A stretch of DNA of 64,000 nucleotides from Streptomyces lanatus (lineage in GTDB: Bacteria; Actinomycetota; Actinomycetes; Streptomycetales; Streptomycetaceae): NCBI RefSeq assembly GCF_014655715.1, contig NZ_BNBM01000017.1, positions 124,001 through 188,000 of the forward strand. The letters are read 5' to 3'. Both the position numbers and the translations under genes were made by a program. Of the stretch, positions 55,538-64,000 are shown in pieces. The notes under the pieces are model-generated. The model saw only the letters and a program-made list of their open reading frames with translations, was not told where the DNA came from and ran no database searches. Position 1 is the stretch's first letter. Each line of letters starts with the position of its first letter.

Positions 55538-56569
55538 CTACGGCAGGGAGGTCGCCGTCGGCAGGGGGGTCGCCGTGGGGAGGGGGAGCGGGGCGGACGG
55601 TACGGCCGGGGGCTCGACCGGCAGGTCAGGGGCCTCGGGGAGGTCCGGCAGCTCCGTCACCTGGGAGACCTCCGGCGCGGACAGCACCGGCAGCGGAGAC
55701 ACGGGGAGCGGGGGGACGTCCGGGGCCGCCGCCGGCAGCGACGGCACGGACAGCGGCAGCAACGATTCGCCTGCCGGGGACTCGGCCGCCTTCGGTTCGC
55801 CCGATGTGGCGGTCGGCGTGTTCCCCCGGCGCGTGCGACCGTCGCCACCGCCGTCGGGCCGCTGAGCCTCCACGCCCCCCGGCGAGGCGACGGCAGGCCG
55901 CGGAGCCGCACCGCCTCCGCCTCCGCCCCCGTCGAGCGCGTACGGCAGGACGAACCCCGCCACCGCCAAGGTCGCCGCCGTCGAAGCCAGCCCCACGGCC
56001 TGCACCCTGCCGCCGCCGCGCGGCCGCCCCCACCCGATGAGGAACAGCGCGAAGCCGAGCGTCGCGGCCAGGGACTGCCGCAGGGTCCGCCGCGCCCGGG
56101 CGAGCAGCGACTCGACGGTCCGGTAGCTCAGTCCCATCCTGGCGGCGACCTGCCCGACGTCGAGGTCCTCCGACTTCAGCCGCAGCGCCTCCGCCTGGCG
56201 CGCGGGCAGCTCACCACTGCGGACCGCCAGCCACGTCGCCTCGGCCCGGTCGCACACCGCCTCCTCGACGGGAACGGGACCGGGCGCGACGAGGGTCGGG
56301 ATCGTCCGCACCTCGGCCTCACGGTTCACCTGCCGGTAACGGTCGACGCACAGCCGCATCGTGACCGTCGTCAGCCAGGCCGCCAGCCGCTCGTCGTCCA
56401 GGCCGGGGCGCTCGGCGGCGCGCAGCATCGCCTCGTGCACCGCGTCCTCGGCGTCCTCCGCACTCATCGACCTGCGCCGGGCCACCTTGAGCAGTTGCTC
56501 GCGGTGGCTCCACATGCGCTGCCAACGCTCGTCGGAGGAATCCGCCTCCGCAGGCATGTCCGTCGCCAT
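55538..56569 (-). CDS. ECF sigma factor with membrane segment and Pro-rich tail
   Basis: A 343-residue protein. Sigma region 2 (about 25-95: MSAEDAEDAVHEAMLRAAER, LAAWLTTVTMRLCVDRYRQV) and region 4 (about 120-165: ARQAEALRLKSEDLDVGQVA, ARMGLSYRTVESLLARARRT) are clear. After them comes an apparent membrane helix (SLAATLGFALFLIGWG), another hydrophobic stretch (AATLAVAGFVLPYAL) and about 130 residues rich in Pro, Ala, Ser and Gly. This suggests a membrane-tethered sigma factor, which is unusual. No anti-sigma gene follows. It directs RNA polymerase to a small regulon, possibly including the neighbouring mce operon (inference). Confidence 0.85.
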   Translation of the reverse strand: MATDMPAEADSSDERWQRMWSHREQLLKVARRRSMSAEDAEDAVHEAMLRAAERPGLDDERLAAWLTTVTMRLCVDRYRQVNREAEVRTIPTLVAPGPVPVEEAVCDRAEATWLAVRSGELPARQAEALRLKSEDLDVGQVAARMGLSYRTVESLLARARRTLRQSLAATLGFALFLIGWGRPRGGGRVQAVGLASTAATLAVAGFVLPYALDGGGGGGGAAPRPAVASPGGVEAQRPDGGGDGRTRRGNTPTATSGEPKAAESPAGESLLPLSVPSLPAAAPDVPPLPVSPLPVLSAPEVSQVTELPDLPEAPDLPVEPPAVPSAPLPLPTATPLPTATSLP

Positions 56570-56623
56570 GAGGGCCCCTTCGCGCTCACCCGCCGGTCCT
56601 GTGCCGTCCGGCGGGGCGCGACA

Positions 56624-57715
56624 TTACCGCTCGGTATCCGCCGTTGTGGAGGGGGTGGCGGTCATCGATTCCGCGCTGTTACTGGTCAGCGGGGCGTCGA
56701 CGGACAGCAGGTCGTCGGCGGGGAGCTCGATGTCCGGGGAAGGGAGGGGGAGTTGCGGGCTGTCGGACTCCTCGGGGGCGGCGGTCGGACGGGACGGGGC
56801 GGGGGGCGATTGTGTGCGGGACGGGGAGGCGCTCGCAGGGGCGGAGGGTGCCCGTGTGGCCTTCTTCGGCTTCGGGTGTGACCGTGACGACGGCTCGGGG
56901 CGTGCCGAGGAGCCGGCGGAGGCGTCCGGGATCACCCGGTGTCCGTCCAGGAAGTACGCGTACCAGGCCCGCACCGTGCGTAGATAGGCCGCCGAGTGGT
57001 TGTAGCCGAGGATCGCCCGGTCCAGCTCGGCCGGGACCGACAGATCCCGCCCGCCCGCGCACAGGTAGCGCCCGGCGGCCAGGGCCGCGTCGAAGACGTT
57101 GTTCGGATCCGTACGCCCGTCACCGTTGCCGTCCGCGCCCCAGCGGGCCCACGTCGACGGGATGAACTGCATCGGCCCCACCGCCCGGTCGTACACCGTG
57201 TCCCCGTCGTGGGCGCCCCCGTCCGTGTCCCGGATCAGCGCGAAGGCCACGCCGTCCAGCCGTGGGCCGAGGATCGGTGTCACGGTCGTACCGTCCGGCG
57301 TCACGCTCCCCCAGACTCCGTCCGGGGGGACCCCCATCTCGCTTCGCTCGCCCCGGGCCTGCCCGGACTCCACCTGGCCGAGCGCCGCCAGCAGCTGCCA
57401 CCGAAGGCGACAGCCGGGCGCCTCGCGAGCGAGCCGCTCCTCCGCCCGGCGGTACGCGGCGAACACGCTCGCCGGCAGCGCGCCGTACTCCTCCGCCTCG
57501 TCCCCGTCGGGCTTTCCGGTCCGCAGCGGCGGCAGGTCCGTGCGGTACGGGGTGTCGCCGGAGACGCTCGGTCCGTGCTCGGCGGGTTCCTGCCTCGGCG
57601 TCGGCGCCGAGGCGCGTGCCGGGACCGTGCCCGGCGCCCCTGACGCGGTCAGCGCGACCATCGCCGCCATCGCGGCCGCCGTACCCCTGGCGGCTCTGAC
57701 TCCGTGCCCTGCCAC
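56624..57715 (-). CDS. Secreted lytic murein transglycosylase
   Basis: A 363-residue secreted peptidoglycan lyase. A signal peptide (AAMAAMVALTASGAPGTVPA) is followed by a Pro/Asp-rich stretch and the MltB/SLT-like domain: WQLLAALGQVESGQARG with the catalytic Glu, then AVGPMQFIPSTWARWGADGN and LDRAILGYNHSAAYLRTVRA. The C-terminus is a Ser/Pro-rich tail. GTG 57715 has a very strong GGGAGGGGAAC site. It cleaves glycan strands during growth. It follows the sigma gene on the same strand but is upstream of it. Confidence 0.88.
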   Translation of the reverse strand: MAGHGVRAARGTAAAMAAMVALTASGAPGTVPARASAPTPRQEPAEHGPSVSGDTPYRTDLPPLRTGKPDGDEAEEYGALPASVFAAYRRAEERLAREAPGCRLRWQLLAALGQVESGQARGERSEMGVPPDGVWGSVTPDGTTVTPILGPRLDGVAFALIRDTDGGAHDGDTVYDRAVGPMQFIPSTWARWGADGNGDGRTDPNNVFDAALAAGRYLCAGGRDLSVPAELDRAILGYNHSAAYLRTVRAWYAYFLDGHRVIPDASAGSSARPEPSSRSHPKPKKATRAPSAPASASPSRTQSPPAPSRPTAAPEESDSPQLPLPSPDIELPADDLLSVDAPLTSNSAESMTATPSTTADTER

Positions 57716-57811
57716 TGTCCGTTCCCCTCCCTGAAGACGGCTGTCGTCTGCTCTACGGGGCGGGGCGGCGGGTCCGTCGCACGGTGTCACCTGTCCGGGC
57801 TATTCCTGGAG

Positions 57812-59383
57812 GTGAGGGTTCCGGAGTTCATCTACTCAGGAGTTGTGGACCCGAGCGCTCGGAGGCATCCCGTGGAGGACAACCGCCGGCTCCCCCTCGT
57901 CTACGTCCGCGGCTTCGCCGGCGGGACCCGGGGGATCGACAAGGCCGTGGACGACCCCTTCTACGGGTTCAACGAGGGGTCCACCCATGTGCGCGTCGGC
58001 GCGCACAACCAGCCTCTCTTTCATCAGTTCGAGAGCCCGCTGCTGCGGCTGCTGCGCGAGGAGGGGTACGAGCTACTCGTGAAGGGGAGCCAGGAGGCAT
58101 ATCTGGCCGGGCACTCCGAGATTCCCGCCAACTCCGTCTGGATCCACCGGTTCTACGACCGGTCGGCCAGTACCTGGGGCGGCAGCCCGCAGGACTACCG
58201 GCTGGAGAACGCCGCCGTCGACCTGCTCGACCTCATCGACCGGCTGCGGGAGAAGACGGGGGCGCCCGCCGTCCTTCTCGTGGCGCACTCCATGGGCGGG
58301 CTGATCTGCCGGTGTCTGCTCCAGAAGGTCCTGCCCGACCGGGGTCGCGAGGCGGCCGGCTGTGTCGCCAAGTTCTTCACCTACGGCACCCCGCACGGCG
58401 GCATCGTCTTCGACATCGGGGGTGGATGGCTGGAGCGGATGCGGGACGCCTTCGGGATCCAGGGCGCGGACATCTTCGGGCCCCGGCGGATGTACGAGTA
58501 CCTCACTCCACAGGCCGACCTGGATCCCGACGGTCCGCCCGACGGGTGGGACGCCCGGGTGATGCCCCAGGGCGCGGGCGCGCTGCCCGTCGAGCAGGTC
58601 TTCTGTCTCGTCGGCACCAACCCGACGGACTACGACGTCGCCCTCGGCCTGTCGTCCGCCGCCGTCGGACCGCACAGCGACGGGCTCGTGCAGATCGAGC
58701 GGGCGTACGTGCCGGGCGCCCACCGGGCCTACGTGCACCGCAGCCACAGCGGGCGCTACGGCATGGTCAACTCCGAGGAGGGCTACCAGAACCTGCGGCG
58801 GTTCCTGTTCGGGGACACCCGGGTCGAGGCCTCGCTGGTCGGCCACCGGCTGTCCACCGACGACGACCTGGTCTGGCAGGCCGAGACCCGGCTCTCGGTG
58901 CGCGGGCTGCCCGTCCCCATGCACGAACGGTTCGCGGCCCACTGGAGCCCGATCCAGCTCGATCCACCCCCGGACGGGCAGGAGGCGTCGGTGCCCCTGG
59001 CGACCACGTTCCTCAACAGCGGTCTGCGCGCCGCCGAGGGCGAGCCCATGCGGTTCACCCTCGATCTACGGCTGATCTCGCTGCGCGAGGAGGGCGGCAT
59101 CCTGAACCTCTTCGACCATCTGGAGCAGTCCGCCGATTTCGCCGACACGCTGGTCATCGACGTGGGCACACCCGAGGCCGATCCGGACGTCCAGGGGATC
59201 CGGGCCGCCTGGAACTCGGAGATCGAGGGCGCCATCCGCGCCCATCGCGCGGCCGCCACGCCTCGCGCCGACGAGGACCCCGCCCCCGGCCGCTGGGTCG
59301 CCCACATCCCGTTGCCCGCCGTCGCCACCCCGCTCGTCGGCCCCCACGCCCGGATCCGGCTCGTCGCCACGCCCTGGGCATGA
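57812..59383 (+). CDS. Lipase/esterase-like alpha/beta hydrolase
   Basis: About 523 residues. The N-terminal part has PLVYVRGFAGGTRGI (oxyanion-type loop), then the nucleophile elbow VLLVAHSMGGLICRCLLQ (GxSxG variant AHSMGG). TYGTPHGGIVFDIGG resembles the PGAP1/lipase family. Asp/His candidates lie in the C-terminal part (LGLSSAAVGPHSDGLVQIER, HRSHSGRYG). The last 130 residues look like an added beta domain. The start is uncertain: GTG 57812 overlaps its own GGAGG, and an upstream GTG at 57704 is too near the divergent gene. Confidence 0.78.
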   Translation: MRVPEFIYSGVVDPSARRHPVEDNRRLPLVYVRGFAGGTRGIDKAVDDPFYGFNEGSTHVRVGAHNQPLFHQFESPLLRLLREEGYELLVKGSQEAYLAGHSEIPANSVWIHRFYDRSASTWGGSPQDYRLENAAVDLLDLIDRLREKTGAPAVLLVAHSMGGLICRCLLQKVLPDRGREAAGCVAKFFTYGTPHGGIVFDIGGGWLERMRDAFGIQGADIFGPRRMYEYLTPQADLDPDGPPDGWDARVMPQGAGALPVEQVFCLVGTNPTDYDVALGLSSAAVGPHSDGLVQIERAYVPGAHRAYVHRSHSGRYGMVNSEEGYQNLRRFLFGDTRVEASLVGHRLSTDDDLVWQAETRLSVRGLPVPMHERFAAHWSPIQLDPPPDGQEASVPLATTFLNSGLRAAEGEPMRFTLDLRLISLREEGGILNLFDHLEQSADFADTLVIDVGTPEADPDVQGIRAAWNSEIEGAIRAHRAAATPRADEDPAPGRWVAHIPLPAVATPLVGPHARIRLVATPWA

Positions 59384-59431
59384 GCGAGTGGCCGGACCTC
59401 GTCGGCGCTGACCCGCAGGTACAGTGACCCC

Positions 59432-60145
59432 ATGCCGAAGCCGCCGTCGACCGACGCGGTCCCGGTGACACCGGATGTCCTGCTCGTCGTCGCTGAGCCC
59501 CGTACGTCCGAGCCGCTCTCCGCGCTGCTGGAACTCTCCGGCTACCGGACCGTCGCGGTGGACCGTGCCACCGAGGCCGGGCTGTTGCTCGGTGAGCGGC
59601 GGTTCGATCTGGTCATCCTCGATGTGACCGTGCCGGACACCGCCGCCCTGCGGCACAGTCGCCGTCTCCTCGCCCCCGACCGCCCGGCCGTCCTGCTGCT
59701 CACCGGCACCGGCGAGTTCCTCGGCAGCCTCCCCGGCGGCGCCCCCGACGCCGACGGGCAGACCGGCGGGGCGCACGGCCGGGTCGCCGAAGTCCTCGCC
59801 CGGGCACGGCAGTTGGTGCGGGGCGAAGGGCCCGCCGGAGGGGACGGCGCGCTGCGCTACGGCGATCTCGTGCTCGACGACGCCACCCGCCGGGCCCGGC
59901 GCGGTGAACGCGGCATCGAGCTCACCCCGGCCGAGTACCGGCTGCTGCGCTGCCTCCTCGTCAACGCCGAGCGCGTGCTGTCCAAGGAGCAGATCGGCCG
60001 GCATGTGTGGGACGACCCGCCGACCGACAGTGCCATCGAGCGGCTCGTCTCCCGACTGCGCCGGAAGGTCAACGGCGAGCAGAGCGCGCTGATCCACACC
60101 CGGCGGGGCTTCGGCTACTGGCTGGGGCGGGCGGCACGGCCGTAG
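59432..60145 (+). CDS. Degenerate OmpR-type response regulator
   Basis: A 237-residue protein. A C-terminal winged-helix DNA-binding domain is clear (GIELTPAEYRLLRCLLVNAE; LSKEQIGRHVWDDPPTDSAI, ERLVSRLRRKV, HTRRGFGYWL). The N-terminal receiver is atypical: the phospho-acceptor region VILDVTVPDT keeps an Asp, but the acidic pair near VVAEPRT is reduced and the conserved Lys is not seen. No histidine kinase is adjacent. TACAGT six bases before ATG suggests a leaderless mRNA. It is likely an orphan regulator acting without phosphorylation. Confidence 0.82.
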   Translation: MPKPPSTDAVPVTPDVLLVVAEPRTSEPLSALLELSGYRTVAVDRATEAGLLLGERRFDLVILDVTVPDTAALRHSRRLLAPDRPAVLLLTGTGEFLGSLPGGAPDADGQTGGAHGRVAEVLARARQLVRGEGPAGGDGALRYGDLVLDDATRRARRGERGIELTPAEYRLLRCLLVNAERVLSKEQIGRHVWDDPPTDSAIERLVSRLRRKVNGEQSALIHTRRGFGYWLGRAARP

Positions 60146-60270
60146 AGCCACCATCCCCTGTGCCCTGGGTCACATTGGTCGAGTGTCCGGGATATGTCTG
60201 GGAGCCGTCAGCCCGGTTCGTTTGACTGGCCCCGGCTTTCCCTCCCCCCACGACCGAGGAGACCGCGCCC

Positions 60271-62064
60271 ATGGAGCTGGACTTCGACCCCGAAGCCCTG
60301 CGTGCCAGGTACCGTGCCGAGCGCGAGCGTCGGATCCGGCCCGACGGCAACCGGCAGTACCGGTCCACCGTCGACGAGTTCGGTTCCTACGCCGACGACC
60401 CGTACACCGAGTTCACCGAGCGGGAGCCGCTGCGCGACCGTGTCGAGGCCGTCGTCATCGGCGGCGGCTTCGGCGGGCTTCTCGCCGGTGCGCGGCTGCG
60501 GCAGGCCGGTGTCGGGTCGATCCGGGTGATCGAGGAGGCCGGGGACTTCGGCGGCACCTGGTACTGGAACCGTTACCCCGGCATCCACTGCGACATCGAG
60601 TCGTACATCTACCTGCCGCTCCTCGAAGAGCTCGACCACGTCCCGAAGTGGAAGTACGCGCCCGGCGAGGAGATCCGGCAGCACGCCATGGCGATCGGCC
60701 GGCACTTCGACCTCTACCGCGACGCCTGCTTCCAGACCCGGGCGACCGAACTGCGGTGGGACGAGAGCGACTTGGCGTGGGTCGTCCGCACCGATCGCGG
60801 TGACGAGATGCGGGCCGGTCATGTCGTCATCTCCAGCGGCACCCTCAGCCAGCCCAAGCTGCCCGGCATCCCCGGGATCGAGAACTTCCGCGGCCGCACC
60901 TTCCACACCAGCCGCTGGGACTACTCCTACACCGGCGGCGATGCCGCGGGCGGTCTCACCGGCCTCGCCGACAAGCGCGTCGCCCTCATCGGCACCGGCG
61001 CCACCGCCATCCAGGTCGTACCGCATCTCGGGGCCGACGCCCGCGAGTTGTACGTGTTCCAGCGCACGCCCTCCTCCGTCGACGTACGCGACAACCGGCC
61101 CACCGACCCGGAGTGGGCCAAGGCGCTGGGGCCCGGCTGGCAGCGGCACCGTATGGAGAACTTCCTCAAGGTCGTCACCGGTGTCCGGCAGGACGAGGAC
61201 CTGGTGAACGACGCCTGGACGTCCAGTGCCCGGCTCCAGGAGAAGCTCATCCCGACCAACGCCTACGCCGATGTCCCGCCCGAGGAACGCGAACTCGCCT
61301 ATGAGATCGCCGACTTCCAGAAGATGAACGAGATCCGGGCGCGGGTCGACGCGGCGGTCGAGGATCCGGAGACCGCCGAGCTGCTCAAGCCCTGGTACCG
61401 CTACATGTGCAAGCGGCCCACCTTCAGCGACACCTACCTCCAGACCTTCAACCGGCCCGGCGTCACCCTCGTCGACACCGCCGACACCCATGGCGTGGAG
61501 CGGATCACCGAGAACGCGGTCGTGGTCGGCGACCGTGCATACGAGGTCGACTGCGTCATCTTCGCCACCGGCTTCGAGGTCGGGGTCTCGGGCGTGCTGT
61601 CCGGGCGGCTGCCGGTGTACGGCCGCGACGGCGCCGATCTGCTGCGGACGTGGATGAGCGGGGGCCCGAAGACGCTGCACGGCTTCTACAGCCAGGGATT
61701 CCCCAATCTCTTCCATCTCGGCCCGCTGCAGAACGCCTCCGCCGTGAACTACGTCCACATCCTCGACGAGCAGGCCACCCATGTCGCCGAGGTCGTCGCG
61801 GAGGCCCGCAAGCGGTCGGCCCGGTATGTCGAGCCGACCGCCCGGGCGCAGGACGACTGGGTGGCGACCATCCGTCACAAGGCCGCCGACCTGCACAAGT
61901 TCCAGGCCGAGTGCACCCCCGGCTACTACAACAACGAGGGCCGGCCGAGGGAGCGCAGCGAGTCGTACGGCGACGGCCCGGTCGCCTTCCACGAACTCCT
62001 GCGGCGCTGGCGCGAGGACGGCGGTATGCGCGAGGTTCTGGTGGAGGGGGGTGGCGAGGCGTGA
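60271..62064 (+). CDS. Baeyer-Villiger-type flavin monooxygenase
   Basis: A 597-residue FAD/NADPH monooxygenase. The first Rossmann motif is VVIGGGFGGLLAGARL. The BVMO fingerprint is FRGRTFHTSRWDY, matching FxGxxxHTxxW. The second nucleotide-binding motif is VALIGTGATAIQVVPHL, and the closing motif is FATGFEVG. Such enzymes insert oxygen next to a ketone carbonyl to give an ester or lactone. ATG 60271 has GAGGAG upstream. The gene overlaps the next by four bases, so they are co-translated. Confidence 0.92.
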   Translation: MELDFDPEALRARYRAERERRIRPDGNRQYRSTVDEFGSYADDPYTEFTEREPLRDRVEAVVIGGGFGGLLAGARLRQAGVGSIRVIEEAGDFGGTWYWNRYPGIHCDIESYIYLPLLEELDHVPKWKYAPGEEIRQHAMAIGRHFDLYRDACFQTRATELRWDESDLAWVVRTDRGDEMRAGHVVISSGTLSQPKLPGIPGIENFRGRTFHTSRWDYSYTGGDAAGGLTGLADKRVALIGTGATAIQVVPHLGADARELYVFQRTPSSVDVRDNRPTDPEWAKALGPGWQRHRMENFLKVVTGVRQDEDLVNDAWTSSARLQEKLIPTNAYADVPPEERELAYEIADFQKMNEIRARVDAAVEDPETAELLKPWYRYMCKRPTFSDTYLQTFNRPGVTLVDTADTHGVERITENAVVVGDRAYEVDCVIFATGFEVGVSGVLSGRLPVYGRDGADLLRTWMSGGPKTLHGFYSQGFPNLFHLGPLQNASAVNYVHILDEQATHVAEVVAEARKRSARYVEPTARAQDDWVATIRHKAADLHKFQAECTPGYYNNEGRPRERSESYGDGPVAFHELLRRWREDGGMREVLVEGGGEA

Positions 62065-63677
62065 GCAGGTACGGCGACGGCGGCCGATCCGTCAGCAGCA
62101 CCCGTTGGGTGCCCCAGCGGCTCAACCCGCCCAATCCGCTGTGGGGTTCCAACGGGGTCGCCTTCGGGCCGGACGGGCGGCTGTACGTCGCCCAGTTCCT
62201 CGCCGGGCAGATCAGCGCCGTCGACCCGGCCACGGGGGAGGTGGAAGTGGTCGTACCGATGGACAGTCCCGTCCAGTCCCCGGACGACCTCGCCTTCGGC
62301 GCGGACGGGTCGATGTACATCGCCGACCTGGTGCCGGGGCGGGTGTGGCGGCGGAGCCCGGACGGGGAGTACACGCTCGTGTCCGGGGATGTGGCCAATC
62401 CCAACGGCATCACGTGTGTCGGTGACCGGCTGTTCGTGAACGAGATGAAGCCGGACGGGCGACTGATGGAGCTGTTTCCGGACGGGGGTGACCCCTTCGT
62501 CCTCACCGAGGGGCTCGCTCTCGGCAACGCCATGCAGCTCGGCCCGGACGGCCACCTCTACTACCCGCACATGATGAGCGGCCCGAATCCCCTGCTCACC
62601 GGCCAGGTCTGGCGGATCCCGCCGGACGGGGGAGTGCCCGAGGTCGTCGCGGACGACGTCCATCAGCCGGTCGCCGTACGGTTCGACCAGGGCGGCGTGC
62701 TGCATGTGCTCTCCCGTGGCCCCGAGGGCATCGTCACCCGCATCGACCTGCACGGCAGCGGCTCCCGCGACCTCGTCACCAGCGGGGTCGTCGGGCTGGA
62801 CAACGCGGCCTTCGACACCGAGAACCGCATGTTCGTCTCCAGCTACGCCAGCGGCGGCATCACCGAGATGCACCCCGACGGGCGCACGCGGGAGATCGTG
62901 CCGCGCGGCCTGGACGGGCCGTACGGCGTCACCATCGACCTGGGGGGACACGTCTACGCCGCCGACCACTACCGCGTCACGAGCCCCGAGCCCTCGGGGG
63001 AGGGCGGCGTCACCACGCACTCCCTGCTGCACTTCGCGCACGGCATCGTGGCCGACGGCGAACTGCTGCACCTCACCTCGCAGTTCGGGCAGGTCCAGAC
63101 GTACGACCCTGAGACGGGGGCGGTGCGCGAGCGGGCCGGCGGGCTGCGTCGGCCGCTCGGCATCGCGGTCGCGCCGGACGGCTCGCTGGTCGTCGCCGAG
63201 TCGGGCGCGGGGCGGGTGGTGGGCATCGGCGAGGACGACGCGATCAGCGTCCTGGCGGAGGGACTCGATCGGCCGGCGGATGTCGCGTTCGACGGCGAGG
63301 GGCGCTGCCATGTCAGCGACGAAGGGGCCGGCACGGTGCTGCGGATCGAGGGGGACGGGTCGGTGGTGGTCGTCGTGGACGGGCTCGACGCTCCGCAGGG
63401 CCTTGCCGTCCTGGGCGACGAACTGTTCACGGTGGAGACGGGGCGGCGTCGGCTGCGGGCGGTGTCCTTGACTACGGGGGAGGTGCGCACCGATGCGGAG
63501 GACCTGCCGGTCGGGGCGCCGGCGGGGGTGGTTCCGCGTGCCGAGCCTGCCCTCTTCGCCAACGGGATGCCAGGTATGGCACGGCGGTTCGCAGGGCTTT
63601 CCATCACGCAGGACGGGGCGCTGCTCCTGTCGGGGAATGGGGAGGGGACGGTGTTGCGGCTGACACCGAGAGTGTGA
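62061..63677 (+). CDS. SMP-30/NHL-like beta-propeller protein
   Basis: A 538-residue protein built of repeated beta-propeller blades: GVAFGPDGRLYVAQFLAGQI, DDLAFGADGSMYIADLVPGR, NGITCVGDRLFVNEMKPDGR, GIAVAPDGSLVVAESGAGRV, DVAFDGEGRCHVSDEGAGTV. This is the pattern of SMP-30/gluconolactonase-like lactonases. Start GTG 62061 overlaps the monooxygenase stop (GTGA). Because that enzyme can make lactones, a lactonase role as the next step is attractive but unproven. No signal peptide is seen. Confidence 0.85.
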   Translation: MSRYGDGGRSVSSTRWVPQRLNPPNPLWGSNGVAFGPDGRLYVAQFLAGQISAVDPATGEVEVVVPMDSPVQSPDDLAFGADGSMYIADLVPGRVWRRSPDGEYTLVSGDVANPNGITCVGDRLFVNEMKPDGRLMELFPDGGDPFVLTEGLALGNAMQLGPDGHLYYPHMMSGPNPLLTGQVWRIPPDGGVPEVVADDVHQPVAVRFDQGGVLHVLSRGPEGIVTRIDLHGSGSRDLVTSGVVGLDNAAFDTENRMFVSSYASGGITEMHPDGRTREIVPRGLDGPYGVTIDLGGHVYAADHYRVTSPEPSGEGGVTTHSLLHFAHGIVADGELLHLTSQFGQVQTYDPETGAVRERAGGLRRPLGIAVAPDGSLVVAESGAGRVVGIGEDDAISVLAEGLDRPADVAFDGEGRCHVSDEGAGTVLRIEGDGSVVVVVDGLDAPQGLAVLGDELFTVETGRRRLRAVSLTTGEVRTDAEDLPVGAPAGVVPRAEPALFANGMPGMARRFAGLSITQDGALLLSGNGEGTVLRLTPRV

Positions 63678-63738
63678 GTGCCGCGTGATGCTGGTGCAGG
63701 ACCGTCAGCCGAAATGTTCGGGCCCCTGCACATGGCGC

Positions 63739-64000
63739 TCACTCCTCGAACAACGGCTCCTGCCCGTCGAACTGCTCGTCCTTCTCCGGCCGGTCCAGCC
63801 TGCGCTGCCGCGCCCCCACCACCAGCGCCGTGACCGCCGCCGTCGCCGCCAGCGCGGTCGGGACCATCCAGCCGCGGTCGAAGAGGTGGCCCATGGTGTG
63901 GTCGAGGGAGAGGCGGCCGGGGCCCGCGACGGCTAGGCCGGCCGCGGCGAGGCCGAGGGTGGCCGCGGTCTCGTAGCCGCCCTCTTGGGCGAAGAAGCCG
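63739..64000 (-). CDS. DoxX-family membrane protein (C-terminal part)
   Basis: The last 86 residues of a gene that starts beyond the window. GFFAQEGGYETAATLGLAAA is followed by AGPGRLSLDHTMGHLFDRGW and a final helix (VPTALAATAAVTALVVGARQ), then an acidic tail. The pattern matches the C-terminus of DoxX-like proteins. Confidence 0.7.
   Translation of the reverse strand, partial: GFFAQEGGYETAATLGLAAAGLAVAGPGRLSLDHTMGHLFDRGWMVPTALAATAAVTALVVGARQRRLDRPEKDEQFDGQEPLFEE

Overview
This is high-GC actinobacterial DNA and almost certainly Streptomyces. The signs are very strong G/C bias at third codon positions, GTG and TTG starts, a complete mce/yrbE locus, DUF6233 and XF1762 family proteins, and an initiator tRNA with the C1/U72 end typical of actinobacteria. 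The window has two parts. Positions 1 to about 33,720 look like part of a phage-like integrated element (prophage or phage-plasmid). Positions about 33,757 to 64,000 look like ordinary chromosome. No integrase, portal, capsid or replication gene is visible, so the element is incomplete here and probably continues to the left.

Element, left part (1-11.7 kb). The end of a plus-strand structural-looking gene stops at a strong terminator. Minus-strand genes follow: a ribbon-helix-helix-like protein, the large terminase, a helix-turn-helix protein, an HNH nuclease with two coupled small genes, an XF1762 protein and several small membrane or unknown proteins. One gene here appears frameshifted. An IS5-family insertion sequence sits at about 10.2-11.15 kb and seems to have damaged a minus-strand gene.

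Element, middle and right (11.7-33.7 kb). Many small unknown genes on the minus strand, plus a C5 cytosine methyltransferase, face plus-strand genes starting at 22.29 kb. The plus-strand set includes two PP-loop (PAPS-reductase-like) enzymes and a DpdA/TGT-like base-exchange enzyme, which together suggest a DNA-modification function. The most striking non-coding signal is a repeated regulatory module. Ten genes share a 5' leader consisting of a covarying hairpin with the loop AGAGCA or AGAGCAA, followed by a nearly invariant purine-rich block ending in the ribosome binding site. Six or seven places carry a conserved promoter-like box (TTTACCTTGGTGTACTATTC), and in several the hairpin would lie at the very 5' end of the transcript. 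It resembles in concept the start-associated sequences of cluster K mycobacteriophages but has a different sequence.

Chromosome (33.7-64 kb). First comes an operon of an XRE regulator, an ImmA/IrrE-like metallopeptidase, a seven-helix membrane protein (MAB_1171c type) and a flavin monooxygenase, with paired operator-like sites in front. A DesA3-like acyl desaturase and its ferredoxin-reductase partner diverge from a PucR-type regulator across a short region with two direct repeats. After a GNAT acetyltransferase and initiator tRNA-fMet lies the complete mce operon, transcribed leftward: ATPase, two YrbE permeases, MceA-F and two Mce-associated proteins. Almost every junction in it is a 4-base stop/start overlap. 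Upstream are an ECF sigma factor with a membrane segment and Pro-rich tail, and a secreted lytic transglycosylase. The right end carries a lipase-like hydrolase, a degenerate response regulator, a Baeyer-Villiger-type monooxygenase coupled to an SMP-30/NHL-like beta-propeller protein, and the end of a DoxX-family gene.
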